A stretch of DNA of 64,000 bases from Chitinophagia bacterium (GTDB lineage: Bacteria > Bacteroidota > Bacteroidia > Chitinophagales > Chitinophagaceae): the NCBI GenBank assembly GCA_009928005.1, contig RFVO01000002.1, positions 1 through 64,000 of the forward strand, read 5' to 3'. Shown in pieces: positions 48,500 through 59,103 of this stretch. A program made the translations under genes and the position numbers. The notes under the pieces are model-generated. The model saw only the letters and a list, made by a program, of their open reading frames with translations. It ran no database searches and was not told where the DNA came from. Numbering within the stretch: position 1 is the first letter of the stretch; every line of letters begins with the position of its first letter.

Positions 48500-49471
48500 A
48501 TGAAGAAAATAAAATACTTCTTTAATACCCATACCCTTCGATTTGAAAAAGTGGAAGTGCCCCTTCGCGTACGCCTGCTTCAACTTTTTGGCTTTGTGGC
48601 AGCTTCAATAGTAACAGGTGTTATTATTGTCATAATTATGTTTCAATACATTGACTCCCCTAAAGAAAAGTTATTACGTCAACAAAATGAAATGTATAAA
48701 GAGAATTATAGTGTTTTGTCGGCTGAGTTGAAAAAATTACAATTACAAATGGTTGAATTAGAAAGTAGGGACAATGAAGTGTACCGGTCTATTTTTGAAT
48801 CAAGTCCTATACCTGATAGTGCTAGAGTGAAAGAGATGGAATCCAAAAAAGAAGTGCGTTTATTGCAAAGTTTTTCTAACAATGAATTACTGGAAAACAT
48901 GATAAGTCAATTAAACAATTTAAGTTTAAGAATGGCCTATCAAACGACTTCCTTTTCAGAAATAGGTATGATGGTAAAAAATAAAGAAAAATTATTAAAA
49001 GCCATTCCTTCTATTCAGCCGGTGAGCAATAAGAACTTAAATAGAATTGGTGGAAGTTTTGGTTATAGAATTGACCCATTATATAAAGATATTCGTTTTC
49101 ATCAGGGATTAGATTTTACAGCACCATCTGGCACACCTATTTATGCTACTGCAGATGGAGTGGTACAAGCAGCTGGATTTAATACCGATGGCTATGGGAA
49201 TAAGGTAGTGATAAATCATGGCTTTGGCTACCAAACATTGTATGGACATATGGTGCGTGTAAAAGCCAAAGTAGGACAGTCTGTAAAAAGAGGGGAAGTA
49301 ATTGGTTATATTGGAAATACAGGAAAGAGTACGGGTCCGCATTGTCATTATGAAGTCATCAAAAGAAATATAAAAGTAGATCCTGTATATTATTTTTATA
49401 ACGACTTAACTCCTGCACAATTTGATCGATTATTGAAAACAGCAGCGAATAATAAACAAAGCCTAGACTAA
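48500..49471 (+). CDS. M23 family metallopeptidase
   Basis: GYRIDPLYKDIRFHQGLDFTAPSGTPIYATADGVV, TGPHCHYEVIKR. Confidence 0.94.
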   Translation: MKKIKYFFNTHTLRFEKVEVPLRVRLLQLFGFVAASIVTGVIIVIIMFQYIDSPKEKLLRQQNEMYKENYSVLSAELKKLQLQMVELESRDNEVYRSIFESSPIPDSARVKEMESKKEVRLLQSFSNNELLENMISQLNNLSLRMAYQTTSFSEIGMMVKNKEKLLKAIPSIQPVSNKNLNRIGGSFGYRIDPLYKDIRFHQGLDFTAPSGTPIYATADGVVQAAGFNTDGYGNKVVINHGFGYQTLYGHMVRVKAKVGQSVKRGEVIGYIGNTGKSTGPHCHYEVIKRNIKVDPVYYFYNDLTPAQFDRLLKTAANNKQSLD

Positions 49472-49475
49472 TTAT

Positions 49476-49709
49476 ATGGAGCCATTACTACTTCAATATT
49501 TAAATAGAATTATACGCACCATTGGTTTGGTGGTATTATGGATGTCAATAAATGTAGCTTTTGGCATTATGTGGGGCTATGCATTTATTGAAACTGTATG
49601 GAAGCTTGGCAATGTATTATTTTACTTATACTTGCTTATAAGTTTTATTGGCTTCTCTTACACACTTTATAGAATTTGGAAAAATCCAATTGGTATTAAA
49701 ATAGATTAG
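49476..49709 (+). CDS. Small membrane protein, unknown function
   Basis: 77 aa, two predicted hydrophobic stretches, starts 5 bp after the M23 gene. Confidence 0.6.
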   Translation: MEPLLLQYLNRIIRTIGLVVLWMSINVAFGIMWGYAFIETVWKLGNVLFYLYLLISFIGFSYTLYRIWKNPIGIKID

Positions 49710-49719
49710 TGTCACTTGT

Positions 49720-50142
49720 TTAGCTTGTATGGTCTGCTATAATTTTCCAAACGCCTTTTATTTTTCTAAATACAAGTGTAAAATTTCCATGGGCATCACC
49801 TACAGTTCTTATTAAATGAAATTGTCCAATAATAAAATAATGGTCTGTATTCAGCGCTTGCATGCGTGTTATGGTAAAGGCTAATTGACCCATGTGGGCA
49901 GTGTCAGGGTAATTCTTTTTATAATTCATCAAAGTGGTTTTGTAGCCATAAGTAGGGCCATTTTTTCCCATAAATAGAAGGCTGTCATTTTCCCAATAAC
50001 CTAACATAAAGGCGTCAATATTGCCTGTATTCCAAGCGCTAACTTGTTTATCTAACAATTGCTGAATGGCTTGCTTGTCTTTATTTTGCGCAAAATTAAT
50101 TAGGCATATAAATAGGCATAAGAGGGTAGAAATTTTTTTCAT
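49720..50142 (-). CDS. SnoaL/DUF4440-like exported protein
   Basis: Signal peptide; AIQQLLDKQVSAWNTGNIDAFMLGYWENDSLLFMG, GNFTLVFRKIKGVWKIIADHTS. Confidence 0.8.
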   Translation of the reverse strand: MKKISTLLCLFICLINFAQNKDKQAIQQLLDKQVSAWNTGNIDAFMLGYWENDSLLFMGKNGPTYGYKTTLMNYKKNYPDTAHMGQLAFTITRMQALNTDHYFIIGQFHLIRTVGDAHGNFTLVFRKIKGVWKIIADHTS

Positions 50143-50180
50143 AGTCTATAATTTATTCATTGAAAAGTTAATTAAAATTA

Positions 50181-50807
50181 TTGAATTCTACCTATTTTGT
50201 GGCTATGAGCTATCAAAGACATTTGAAAAAAGATAAAGGTCTAGCTACGCTTGTAAAAGCAGAGGCGTATACTTTACATAAAAGAAAGAATACCGCTATT
50301 CGTTTAATAGCAAGTATTGTTTCACAGCAATTAAGTACGAAAGTGGCTGCTATTATTTTTAAAAGGTTTTTAGATATCTATAAAGGAAAAGAGCCTAGCA
50401 TGCAGGCCGTTATAGATACTCCTTTTGATACTTTGCGTGGTATTGGTTTAAGCAATTCAAAAGTGAATTATGTTCAAAATGTGGCTCAATTTTTTTTAAG
50501 TCAAAATATAACTGATAAAAAATTATATTCGATGGAACCGGAAGAGGTGATTGCTTTATTAACGCAAATCAAAGGAGTGGGTAGGTGGACTGTGGAGATG
50601 CTACTTATGTTTAGTTTAGGTCACGAAGATGTTTTTGCAGTTGATGATTTAGGTATTCAGCAAGCTATGATTCGTTTATATAAAATAAAATATAAGACTA
50701 AGAAAGAATTACAAACCAAGATGTTGAAAAGATCACTTGCCTGGTCTCCCTATAGAACCTATGCATGTTTGCATTTATGGAATTGGAAAGATAGTGGAGC
50801 AGTCTAA
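50181..50807 (+). CDS. DNA-3-methyladenine glycosylase (HhH-GPD)
   Basis: IASIVSQQLSTKVAAIIFKRF, LTQIKGVGRWTVEMLLMFSLGHEDVFAVDDLGIQQAM; actual start may be the internal ATG at 50205. Confidence 0.9.
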   Translation: MNSTYFVAMSYQRHLKKDKGLATLVKAEAYTLHKRKNTAIRLIASIVSQQLSTKVAAIIFKRFLDIYKGKEPSMQAVIDTPFDTLRGIGLSNSKVNYVQNVAQFFLSQNITDKKLYSMEPEEVIALLTQIKGVGRWTVEMLLMFSLGHEDVFAVDDLGIQQAMIRLYKIKYKTKKELQTKMLKRSLAWSPYRTYACLHLWNWKDSGAV

Positions 50808-50815
50808 TTATTTTT

Positions 50816-53407
50816 TTAAGCAGAATTGCGGGCCGCATTAATAATACCAAACATAGTTCTAGTGAGTAGTTTTTCATAAGAAGCTAATTCAGTAGGCTTG
50901 TCTTTTACTTCCTGTATTTTTCTTAATGCGTATTGTTGAATAGTTAATAAAGGAAGTACAATTCTGTCTCTAAGTAAAATTGAATGCTTGCTTGCAATGT
51001 CATTTTCCATTAAACTTTTCCCATGACTTAATTCCAAATATAACTGAGTAGTTAATTTAAATTCTTCTTTAATATTTTGCCAAATAGTATTAAATGATGG
51101 ATCTGATGCTATATATTTAGTAATAGCGAAATTCGATTTCACCATACTCATCATACTATTGTCAATAAGCGTTCTAAAGAAAGCTATATTTTTAAATAAA
51201 GTTTCTAGCTCCTGCCATTTTCCTTTTTCTTTTAATACTTGTAAAGCTGTACCAACCCCATAAAAACCAGGAACATTTTGTTTTAATTGACTCCAACTAC
51301 CTACAAAAGGTATAGCCCTGAGATCGGCAAAACTTAAACTACTGCTACTTCCTCTTTTAGCAGGACGACTAGCGATATTACTTTTGCTATAATAATTTAA
51401 AGGACTAAATTTTTGTAAGTAGGGTAAGAATAAAGGATTTTCTTTAAGTTGTTGATAGGTGTGATAACTAATGCTGCCTAATTCTTCTAATAATTCTCTG
51501 TCTACTTGGGACAATTGTAATTTAGAATCTGCAAAAAGTTCATTACTTATGCCTGCACTTAATAACTGCTCTAAATTATATTGAGCTGACTGAATAGTGC
51601 CAAAGTTAGAAGTAATAGTTTGTCCTTGAACTGTTAATTGAATTTCTTCATTTTCAATTTGGTTGCCCATAGAAGCGTAAAACTGATTGGTTTTGCCCCC
51701 GCCTCTAGAAGGAGGTCCACCCCGACCATCAAAAAACTTTACAACAATATTATTTTTTCTAGAAACCTTTGTAAGGGTTTCCTTTGCTTTATAAATACTC
51801 CAATTTGCTTGAAGGTAGCCACCATCCTTTGTGCCATCGCTAAAGCCTAACATAATGGGTTGTTGGTTCTTTCTAGCTTTTAAATGGGAAGCATAAATAG
51901 TTTCTAAGTATAATTTTTGCATAATACTTTCTGAAGCACTTAAATCGTCTATGGTTTCAAATAAAGGAACAATATCAAGCGTAGTTAGTGCTTCGTCCCA
52001 TCCACATAATCTGCAAAGTGCATATAATTCCATAACATTAACTTCCGATTGACAATTACTAATTACGTATCTATGACAACCTGCTATACCATTTAAGGCT
52101 TGCACTTCTTTGATAGCATAAATACTTTCAATAGTATCCCTTGTAATGGATTCGGTAAAGTCGGCTGCTTGAATTTTATCTTCAATTTTGCTTAATACTT
52201 TAAGCTGCTCAGTTGCAGATAAGCCCTCGTAATTTGGAGGTAAAAAACCCTTCCCATTTTTTTGAAATTGCTTTTGATGAATGTCCATTAAAACTTTGTG
52301 GTGTATTCTGCTGTCTTGTCTTATATCTAATGAGGCGAAATGGGTACCAAATAATTTAACTTTATGAAGTAAACTTTCTAATCTATTTAAATATAAGGAA
52401 TGGTCTTCTTCAATAATCTTTCTTCTAATGGCTTCTAAGCTTTCAATAATTTCTTCTTTTACAATGGGATTGGCCTCGTCGGGTCTAAAAACATTTTCAT
52501 ATAATGAAGCTTCTAGATTATTTAATAACACATCAATACCCGCAAAAGTAAGTTTACGTTTTAGTTTTCTAACATCTCTATAATAACAAACAATAATGCT
52601 AGATCTTAATGCCTTCGCCACTTTAATAGTGGTAGCGGCATTCACAAAGGGGTTTCCATCTCTGTCCCCGCCAGGCCAGAAACCTAATTCAATAAAGGGA
52701 TTTAGATGCTCGTATTGACCATCGAAAATGTCGTTCACAATGGTATTGTAAATATTACCCACTGCATGATAAAAGATATTTTCTAAATACCACATTAGGT
52801 TCAAGGCTTCGTCGGTAGGGCTGGGTTGCTTTTTATTAAAAAAAGGAGTCAAACCTAATTGCTGAATATATTGATTAATGGTATTGAATTCATTTTTGCT
52901 TATTGCCACTCCCATATCATGTATAATACCTAAAACATTGGCTGGATAAAATTGAGTAGGGTGAGCAGTTAATACAATTCGTACTTTGAAATCTTTTAAT
53001 TTATTTTTTAAGGCTTCTTGTTTCGAAGTAAAAGCAACATCTCTAATTAAAGTTTTTAAACTTCCTGGACCTTCTACATCATTTACGCTAGTAAAAGCAG
53101 CATCTTCTATAGCATCAAATAAAACAACTTGTCTTTCGATGTATTGAACATATTTAAATAAGTGATCAATTTTTTCCTTTTCTGTAGCCACCTGTGTATG
53201 CCTATCAAAAAAGTAATCAATAATTGCATTTGGCGATTTTTCTTTTGCATAACCTTCTTCGCAGGTTTGTAATAAAATGGGTAGTAGGGCACCTACATTT
53301 GCCACACCGGAATAAGGTAGTGCTGCAAATAGACTATTATAGATTATGTATTTATCAGATACATTCCTTCTAAATTGTTGTGAGTAATTATTATTAGGAC
53401 TTGTCAT
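50816..53407 (-). CDS. ppc: Phosphoenolpyruvate carboxylase
   Basis: VLTAHPTQFYP, GFWPGGDRDGNPFV, FFDGRGGPPSRGGG, MLGFSDGTKDGGYLQANW. Confidence 0.96.
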   Translation of the reverse strand: MTSPNNNYSQQFRRNVSDKYIIYNSLFAALPYSGVANVGALLPILLQTCEEGYAKEKSPNAIIDYFFDRHTQVATEKEKIDHLFKYVQYIERQVVLFDAIEDAAFTSVNDVEGPGSLKTLIRDVAFTSKQEALKNKLKDFKVRIVLTAHPTQFYPANVLGIIHDMGVAISKNEFNTINQYIQQLGLTPFFNKKQPSPTDEALNLMWYLENIFYHAVGNIYNTIVNDIFDGQYEHLNPFIELGFWPGGDRDGNPFVNAATTIKVAKALRSSIIVCYYRDVRKLKRKLTFAGIDVLLNNLEASLYENVFRPDEANPIVKEEIIESLEAIRRKIIEEDHSLYLNRLESLLHKVKLFGTHFASLDIRQDSRIHHKVLMDIHQKQFQKNGKGFLPPNYEGLSATEQLKVLSKIEDKIQAADFTESITRDTIESIYAIKEVQALNGIAGCHRYVISNCQSEVNVMELYALCRLCGWDEALTTLDIVPLFETIDDLSASESIMQKLYLETIYASHLKARKNQQPIMLGFSDGTKDGGYLQANWSIYKAKETLTKVSRKNNIVVKFFDGRGGPPSRGGGKTNQFYASMGNQIENEEIQLTVQGQTITSNFGTIQSAQYNLEQLLSAGISNELFADSKLQLSQVDRELLEELGSISYHTYQQLKENPLFLPYLQKFSPLNYYSKSNIASRPAKRGSSSSLSFADLRAIPFVGSWSQLKQNVPGFYGVGTALQVLKEKGKWQELETLFKNIAFFRTLIDNSMMSMVKSNFAITKYIASDPSFNTIWQNIKEEFKLTTQLYLELSHGKSLMENDIASKHSILLRDRIVLPLLTIQQYALRKIQEVKDKPTELASYEKLLTRTMFGIINAARNSA

Positions 53408-53487
53408 AAGTATACCGCAAAGGTACTACAAATTTATCGCGCTTTCGTGAAAGCCTTGCCAGCATTGATTCCTAATGAATGTTTGTT

Positions 53488-54246
53488 TTAGATTGTGACT
53501 ACAGTTTTGTAAGTAGGCTGACTAATATCATGATAAAAGGCAAAAGTCCACTGCTTTTTGTTTCCTTCTTCCCACCATAGTTGTCTGTACTCTAATGCTT
53601 TCTTACCATCTAAATCGTATTTTGCTACAAATCTTGATTTCATTTGTTGTAATTGTGGGGCAACATCTGCTCCAAAGAAAATAATTTCCTCGTTTTCTTT
53701 GATCCAAGCTGCTTGATGAAACTTGGAATGACCGCCTGTTATTTCATAATGAATAAGATGATCAATATCGCCTTTGTCTTCCGTAAGCCATACCGTTCCA
53801 CTAAAATCTTCTAAAATACCTACTTGTGCAAGTAAAGTAGAATTCTTACTATTTTGCATGACTTCATCAAATTCTCTTTTTTGTACATAATATTTGGCAT
53901 AAGGAAAACTTATAAATTGTTCCTGATGTATAGGATGTAAATAGCTAATGCCCCCTGCATGGTCCTTGTGTAAATGGCTTAAAAAAACCTTGGTGACTTT
54001 TGAGGGGTCAATGCCTATTGCCATTAAATTTTCATGAATTTGTAAAACACCCAACTTATTTAAATACCCAAGCCCTGTATCTAATAAAATAATATCGTTA
54101 TCGGTAATGATAACGAAGGGTTGAACTTCTACTAAAATAGAACCCTTGGGCCTGTTAGGATAATTGGGACTGTTGCTATCAAAAGGCTTAAAGACTTTTG
54201 TTTCATCAATGGAGAAACTGCCTTCAGATAAAGGGTAAATGCGCAT
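53488..54246 (-). CDS. MBL-fold metallohydrolase
   Basis: VFLSHLHKDHAGGISYL (HxHxDH), ITGGHSKFHQ. Confidence 0.9.
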   Translation of the reverse strand: MRIYPLSEGSFSIDETKVFKPFDSNSPNYPNRPKGSILVEVQPFVIITDNDIILLDTGLGYLNKLGVLQIHENLMAIGIDPSKVTKVFLSHLHKDHAGGISYLHPIHQEQFISFPYAKYYVQKREFDEVMQNSKNSTLLAQVGILEDFSGTVWLTEDKGDIDHLIHYEITGGHSKFHQAAWIKENEEIIFFGADVAPQLQQMKSRFVAKYDLDGKKALEYRQLWWEEGNKKQWTFAFYHDISQPTYKTVVTI

Positions 54247-54262
54247 GGTACAAAAATAAGCA

Positions 54263-55609
54263 TTAACGAAGCACCATCTGCCTGTCTGCGTCTAATCTTA
54301 ATAAAATAAATAAAAGGGCTGTAAAAGTAAGCAATGAAGAACCGCCATAACTAATTAAAGGCAGTGGAATGCCCACTACAGGGAATAAGCCAATGGTCAT
54401 ACATATATTCACTGCTATATGAAAAAAGAAAATACCCACTACGCTATAGGCATATACTCTTGAAAAAGTACTTCTTTGTCTTTCTGCAATTCTTATTAAT
54501 CTAAATAAGAAAAATAAATAAAGTGCTAAGAAGGTGAAAGTACCTACAAATCCAAAAGCTTCACCTAGAGAAGTGAATATAAAATCGGTATGTTGTTCAG
54601 GTACATATCTTCCTCTGGTTTGTGTACCTTTTAAAAAACCTCTTCCCCAAAAACCACCAGAGCCTATAGCAATTTTACTTTGTTTTACATTATAGTCATC
54701 TGGTTTTTTACTTTTTCTTTCAGTGGTGGAGCTAGCCGATTTTTTATTTAAAGAACAATCATATTCTTTACCAATCATGGAATATATACGAGTACTTTGA
54801 TAACATTCAAATACATTGTTAAATATATAAGGTACTACAAAACGAACCGTACCAAAGCTTACCACCCAAATGGCAAGGACAATAAGTATATTATTTTTAT
54901 TACGTTTAAACCTTTTTATCATATTTGCAATAAATAAACCTGCCACTGCAGTTAAGACAATGGAAAGGGTAGTAGGCTCTAATAGTAGAGTAGCAATTAC
55001 CAATATAGCAAAGGAAAGAAGAATAACAAGAATGACTGGAGGAAGTCCTTCACGATACATAGCAAATATAAATGCACTGTATACCAAGGCTAGTCCCATT
55101 TCATGTTGCATGATGGACAAGATAGCCGGAAGGGTAATCATAATACCTGCAATGATATGAGATTTTAATTTAGTAAAATCTGTTTCTGGTTTAGAAATGA
55201 ATTTTGCTAAAATGAGAGCTGTGAAAATTTTGCATAATTCGGCGGGTTGTAAATTAAAACCTCCTGCAATGGGAATCCAACTTTTTGAGCCATTGATATT
55301 TTTGCCAACAACAAAAGTGGCTAGCATTAATAAGATGCCAAGCAGATAAGAAATATTAGCAAGGGCTGTAAATAATTTACTATCGACAAGTAAAATAAAG
55401 ATGGCTACAAATCCGCAGAAAATGGCAAAGTAAATTTGTTTGCTATAATTGGTTTTAGCCATTAAAAAAGAATTGCTCCAAGTGAGATTAGGATTGTACT
55501 CTACCATAAAAATGCACATAATGCCAATAGCCACCATAATGAGGTATAGTAGTATGACAGCTAAGTCGGTGCCTTTTGAAAAATTATTATTGTTACTAGA
55601 TGCTGACAT
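54263..55609 (-). CDS. rodA: Rod shape-determining protein RodA (SEDS family)
   Basis: IPIAGGFNLQPAELCKI, PEQHTDFIFTSLGEAFGF, PLPLISYGGSSLLTF. Confidence 0.95.
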   Translation of the reverse strand: MSASSNNNNFSKGTDLAVILLYLIMVAIGIMCIFMVEYNPNLTWSNSFLMAKTNYSKQIYFAIFCGFVAIFILLVDSKLFTALANISYLLGILLMLATFVVGKNINGSKSWIPIAGGFNLQPAELCKIFTALILAKFISKPETDFTKLKSHIIAGIMITLPAILSIMQHEMGLALVYSAFIFAMYREGLPPVILVILLSFAILVIATLLLEPTTLSIVLTAVAGLFIANMIKRFKRNKNNILIVLAIWVVSFGTVRFVVPYIFNNVFECYQSTRIYSMIGKEYDCSLNKKSASSTTERKSKKPDDYNVKQSKIAIGSGGFWGRGFLKGTQTRGRYVPEQHTDFIFTSLGEAFGFVGTFTFLALYLFFLFRLIRIAERQRSTFSRVYAYSVVGIFFFHIAVNICMTIGLFPVVGIPLPLISYGGSSLLTFTALLFILLRLDADRQMVLR

Positions 55610-57725
55610 TATTTATTTTACTTTTTATCTTCTTTTTTTTCAACTTAGGGTTCAAGGCCTGTTCTTTTATTTTTTTATTTTTTGTAGGTGGTGCTAATGG
55701 TTTTGCTGGAGGAGCTGCAGTATCTAATTTTTTAATGGTATCAATTTTAGTTTTGATAGGCGTACTTTCAGAAAGCATTTCCATATCCCAAACATCCGCT
55801 AATTCATCATTATTATATTCTATAGGACTTAACATTTCAGTTTTATTATTTCTAATATACCAAGCTTTAATAGCTTCTGGCATGAGATCGATATTGGATA
55901 AATAGTCTACCTTGGTTTTACTTTCTTTGGTTAAAGTATCATTCAAGTACTTTTCCATAACCAGCCCAGCTATAGGTCCTGCCCATGTAGCACCAAATCC
56001 TGCATTCTCCACAATAACGGCTACAGCAATTTTAGGATTGTCTTTGGGTGCAAAGCAAACAAATAAGGAATGATTTTTTCCGTGTGGGTTTTGTGCAGTT
56101 CCTGTTTTCGCGCAAAATTCATGTCCAGGCACTTTAATAAAGGCAGCCGTTCCATATACAGTTACATCATGCATACCTTCTTTAATAATGTCAAAATATT
56201 CGGTAGGTATCTTAGTGACTTCTTGTTTCGTACGAAAGTTCTGTAATAATTTTTTATCAATTTCATCCTCTTCTTCTATGCTGTCTATAAAATGAGGTGT
56301 ATAATAATATCCTTTATTCGCAATAAAGGCCATTGCATTGGCTAATTGTAAAGGTGTCGCTGTCATTCTATCTTGGCCAATACCTAAGGTTAACATATAA
56401 CAACTATTCCAGTATTTTGCTCCTCCAAAGTCTTTATTGTATTGTGCGGTGTCGGGAATGTTTGCTTTATTTTCACTTGGTAAGTCAATCCCAAGCTTTC
56501 TACCTAAACCAAAACTATTCATGTATTGCTTCCATTTCAAATAACCTTGTTTGGCATTATGGTATTTTGGATTGTCAATAGCCATTCTAAATACTTGTAA
56601 AAAATAAGAGTTACAAGAATTGGCTAAGGCTAATTGCAAATTGGCTGCATGGCCTGCATTATGGTGCTCACATTTTCTTGGATCGCCACAAGATGTATAA
56701 AGTCCAAAACAATTGTATCCAAAACTTGGCGTGATTAAGCCCTCATCTAATGCAATCAAAGCGCCCATAGGCTTAAACGTAGAACCTGGAGGGTATTGAC
56801 CTTTAATAGCACGATTGTAAATAGGTCGTGCTGTATCGGTTAATAACCTTCCAATTGTTTTTCTTCTTTGATTACCAGTTAATAAATTTGGATTGTATCC
56901 GGGGCTAGAAGCCATAGCTATCACAGATCCTGTTTTAGGATTCAAAGCAACTACACTTCCAATTTTATGTTGTAATAATTTTTCTGCTAATTGTTGCACT
57001 TCTACATCCATGCTTGTAAATAAATTTCTACCTGCAACGGCTACTGTATCGAATTGTCCTTTTTCAAAAGGGCCTTGTATTTTCCCTTTATTATCTCTCA
57101 AAAATCTTTTAACACCTCTTTGACCCATTAAGATAGACTCATATTGTTTTTCTAGTCCTGTCATACCTGCATAGTCTCCCATTTCATAACCTTCTTCGCC
57201 ATGCTTTTCTAAAAAATTTACATCCACTTCTGCTACATAACCAAGTACATGCGCTGCAGTATTATAAGGATAAGAACGAATAGAACGCTCCGATAAAGAG
57301 AAGCCGGGAAAGCGGTATAAGTTTTCTGTTAACTGTGCATATAATTCTGCAGATAGAAATGCTTCGAAAATGCCCGATTTTACACGAGAGTTTTTGATAA
57401 TCACTTCTACCATTCTTTTCTTATACTCTTCTTTATCTATTTTTAAAATTTCACATAAAGTTGTTGTGTCTACACCTTTAGCTTCATTGGGGATGACCAC
57501 TAAGTCATAGCTAATAGTATTTTCTAAAAGGGCTCTTTTTTTACGATCGTAAATAATGCCTCTATCGGGATAAATAATTTTTCTAAAAATTGCATTATTA
57601 TTAGCGGCAAGTACGTATTTGCTTGAAAATATTTGTAAACTAATTAACTGAACTGTGATTAAGATAAAAATAATACCAATGATAATTTGAATAATACCCC
57701 CGCGATTCGAATTATACATTGACAT
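55596..57725 (-). CDS. mrdA: Penicillin-binding protein 2
   Basis: YPPGSTFKPM (SxxK), ANSCNSYF (SxN), CAKTGTAQNPHGKNHS (KTG). Confidence 0.95.
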   Translation of the reverse strand: MSMYNSNRGGIIQIIIGIIFILITVQLISLQIFSSKYVLAANNNAIFRKIIYPDRGIIYDRKKRALLENTISYDLVVIPNEAKGVDTTTLCEILKIDKEEYKKRMVEVIIKNSRVKSGIFEAFLSAELYAQLTENLYRFPGFSLSERSIRSYPYNTAAHVLGYVAEVDVNFLEKHGEEGYEMGDYAGMTGLEKQYESILMGQRGVKRFLRDNKGKIQGPFEKGQFDTVAVAGRNLFTSMDVEVQQLAEKLLQHKIGSVVALNPKTGSVIAMASSPGYNPNLLTGNQRRKTIGRLLTDTARPIYNRAIKGQYPPGSTFKPMGALIALDEGLITPSFGYNCFGLYTSCGDPRKCEHHNAGHAANLQLALANSCNSYFLQVFRMAIDNPKYHNAKQGYLKWKQYMNSFGLGRKLGIDLPSENKANIPDTAQYNKDFGGAKYWNSCYMLTLGIGQDRMTATPLQLANAMAFIANKGYYYTPHFIDSIEEEDEIDKKLLQNFRTKQEVTKIPTEYFDIIKEGMHDVTVYGTAAFIKVPGHEFCAKTGTAQNPHGKNHSLFVCFAPKDNPKIAVAVIVENAGFGATWAGPIAGLVMEKYLNDTLTKESKTKVDYLSNIDLMPEAIKAWYIRNNKTEMLSPIEYNNDELADVWDMEMLSESTPIKTKIDTIKKLDTAAPPAKPLAPPTKNKKIKEQALNPKLKKKKIKSKINNVSI

Positions 57726-57728
57726 GAA

Positions 57729-58250
57729 TTATCTTTTTAGCTTTCTTCTATTCATTATAAGCTCCACACTAAAAATTAATACTAAACTAATAATACTAGT
57801 GAAGAACACTTTTCCAATAAAGTAACCAAAGTTACCAAACTGTAACCATTCCAATAAGACTAAATAGAAATGGTGAATAAAAGTAAGTGCAAATGCATAA
57901 AAAGCATAAGGACCCCAGCCCATGGTGGCAATACTTGGTTCTTTACTCACCTCTTCCGAGATCTCTTGAGATAAGAGTAAATTTAAAATAGTAGGTCTAA
58001 GGTATCCCATTAAACCGCAAGCGGCAGCATGCAGTCCAGGTGTTTTGGTAAATAAATCAAGACTGTAGCCGAAAATGAATCCAAGAAAGGTAGTGCTAAT
58101 ACGACTTGTTCCAAATGGTAACCACAATAAAAAAAGGAAATAAATATAGGGGGTGATGAATTGATGAATAGGGGGAACTTCATTTAAAATAATAATTTGA
58201 ACTAATAAGAACAAAACATATCGAGCCGTATTTTTTAGTAAATTATTCAT
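57729..58250 (-). CDS. mreD: Rod shape-determining protein MreD
   Basis: Multipass protein between mreC and mrdA. Confidence 0.85.
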   Translation of the reverse strand: MNNLLKNTARYVLFLLVQIIILNEVPPIHQFITPYIYFLFLLWLPFGTSRISTTFLGFIFGYSLDLFTKTPGLHAAACGLMGYLRPTILNLLLSQEISEEVSKEPSIATMGWGPYAFYAFALTFIHHFYLVLLEWLQFGNFGYFIGKVFFTSIISLVLIFSVELIMNRRKLKR

Positions 58251-59097
58251 TGCCTGCCTCCTTTATATTTACCTTATTTTGGCTTTCCATTCTTCTATTC
58301 TCTACTAAATAAACATATTCTAGATTAAAAAAATTAGTGCTGGCCTTTACATTCAAGGTTAAGAAATTACTAGAGGGGTCTTTAATGATGGTAGTCACGC
58401 GACCTATCATTAATTGAGGGGGGAAATTAGAAGAGTAGGGACTAGTAATTACTGAGTCTCCTACTTTAGGCGCTGCGCTTTTAGAAATATTTTTAAGTAC
58501 TAATATGTTGGGGTCTGCGCCATCCCATTCTATACTACCTGCAATTTTATCTCTTTTCAACATTGCACTTACTTTACTATTGCGATGTAGTAAGCTCATA
58601 ATGGTACTATAGTTTTCATTCACTTCTACCACTACACCTACAATACTACCATCGGGGCTAATAGCTGCCATATCTTTTTTTATACCTTGCTTACTTCCTC
58701 TTTCAATAACAATATAATTTTTTTGAAGTGTGAAAGTATTGCCTACTACTTTAGCTGGGTAGTAATAAAATTTTCTAATTTTTTCTAAACTATCTTTTCT
58801 TAAAATAAGGGTGCCTAATTTTTTAGTCGTATCAAAGGCTACAAAATTTTGAGCTAATTGATTTCTTAAAGCCACATTTTCTGCAGCTAATTTCTCATTG
58901 GTTTCTTTCAAGCTAAAAAAATAAGTCCAACTTGAATAGTATTTATTTATATTACCAGTTACTTGATTACTCCAGCCGCCAAAAAAAGTTTCATGTGATT
59001 TACTATTGGAAGACAACAAGACCAATGACACAATTTGTAGTATCAGAAAACTAAAGAAAGTAAAATTTTGTCGTATGAACCCAATGATATTCTTCAT
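58243..59097 (-). CDS. mreC: Rod shape-determining protein MreC
   Basis: Single N-terminal TM, ENVALRNQL coil, VVGVVVEVNENYSTIMSLLHRNSKVSAML. Confidence 0.93.
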   Translation of the reverse strand: MKNIIGFIRQNFTFFSFLILQIVSLVLLSSNSKSHETFFGGWSNQVTGNINKYYSSWTYFFSLKETNEKLAAENVALRNQLAQNFVAFDTTKKLGTLILRKDSLEKIRKFYYYPAKVVGNTFTLQKNYIVIERGSKQGIKKDMAAISPDGSIVGVVVEVNENYSTIMSLLHRNSKVSAMLKRDKIAGSIEWDGADPNILVLKNISKSAAPKVGDSVITSPYSSNFPPQLMIGRVTTIIKDPSSNFLTLNVKASTNFFNLEYVYLVENRRMESQNKVNIKEAGNE

Positions 59098-59103
59098 TTG
59101 GTA

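Noticed and set aside
55600-55905. 101-aa plus-strand ORF
   Set aside because: Antisense to the 3' end of mrdA, hydrophobic low-complexity translation
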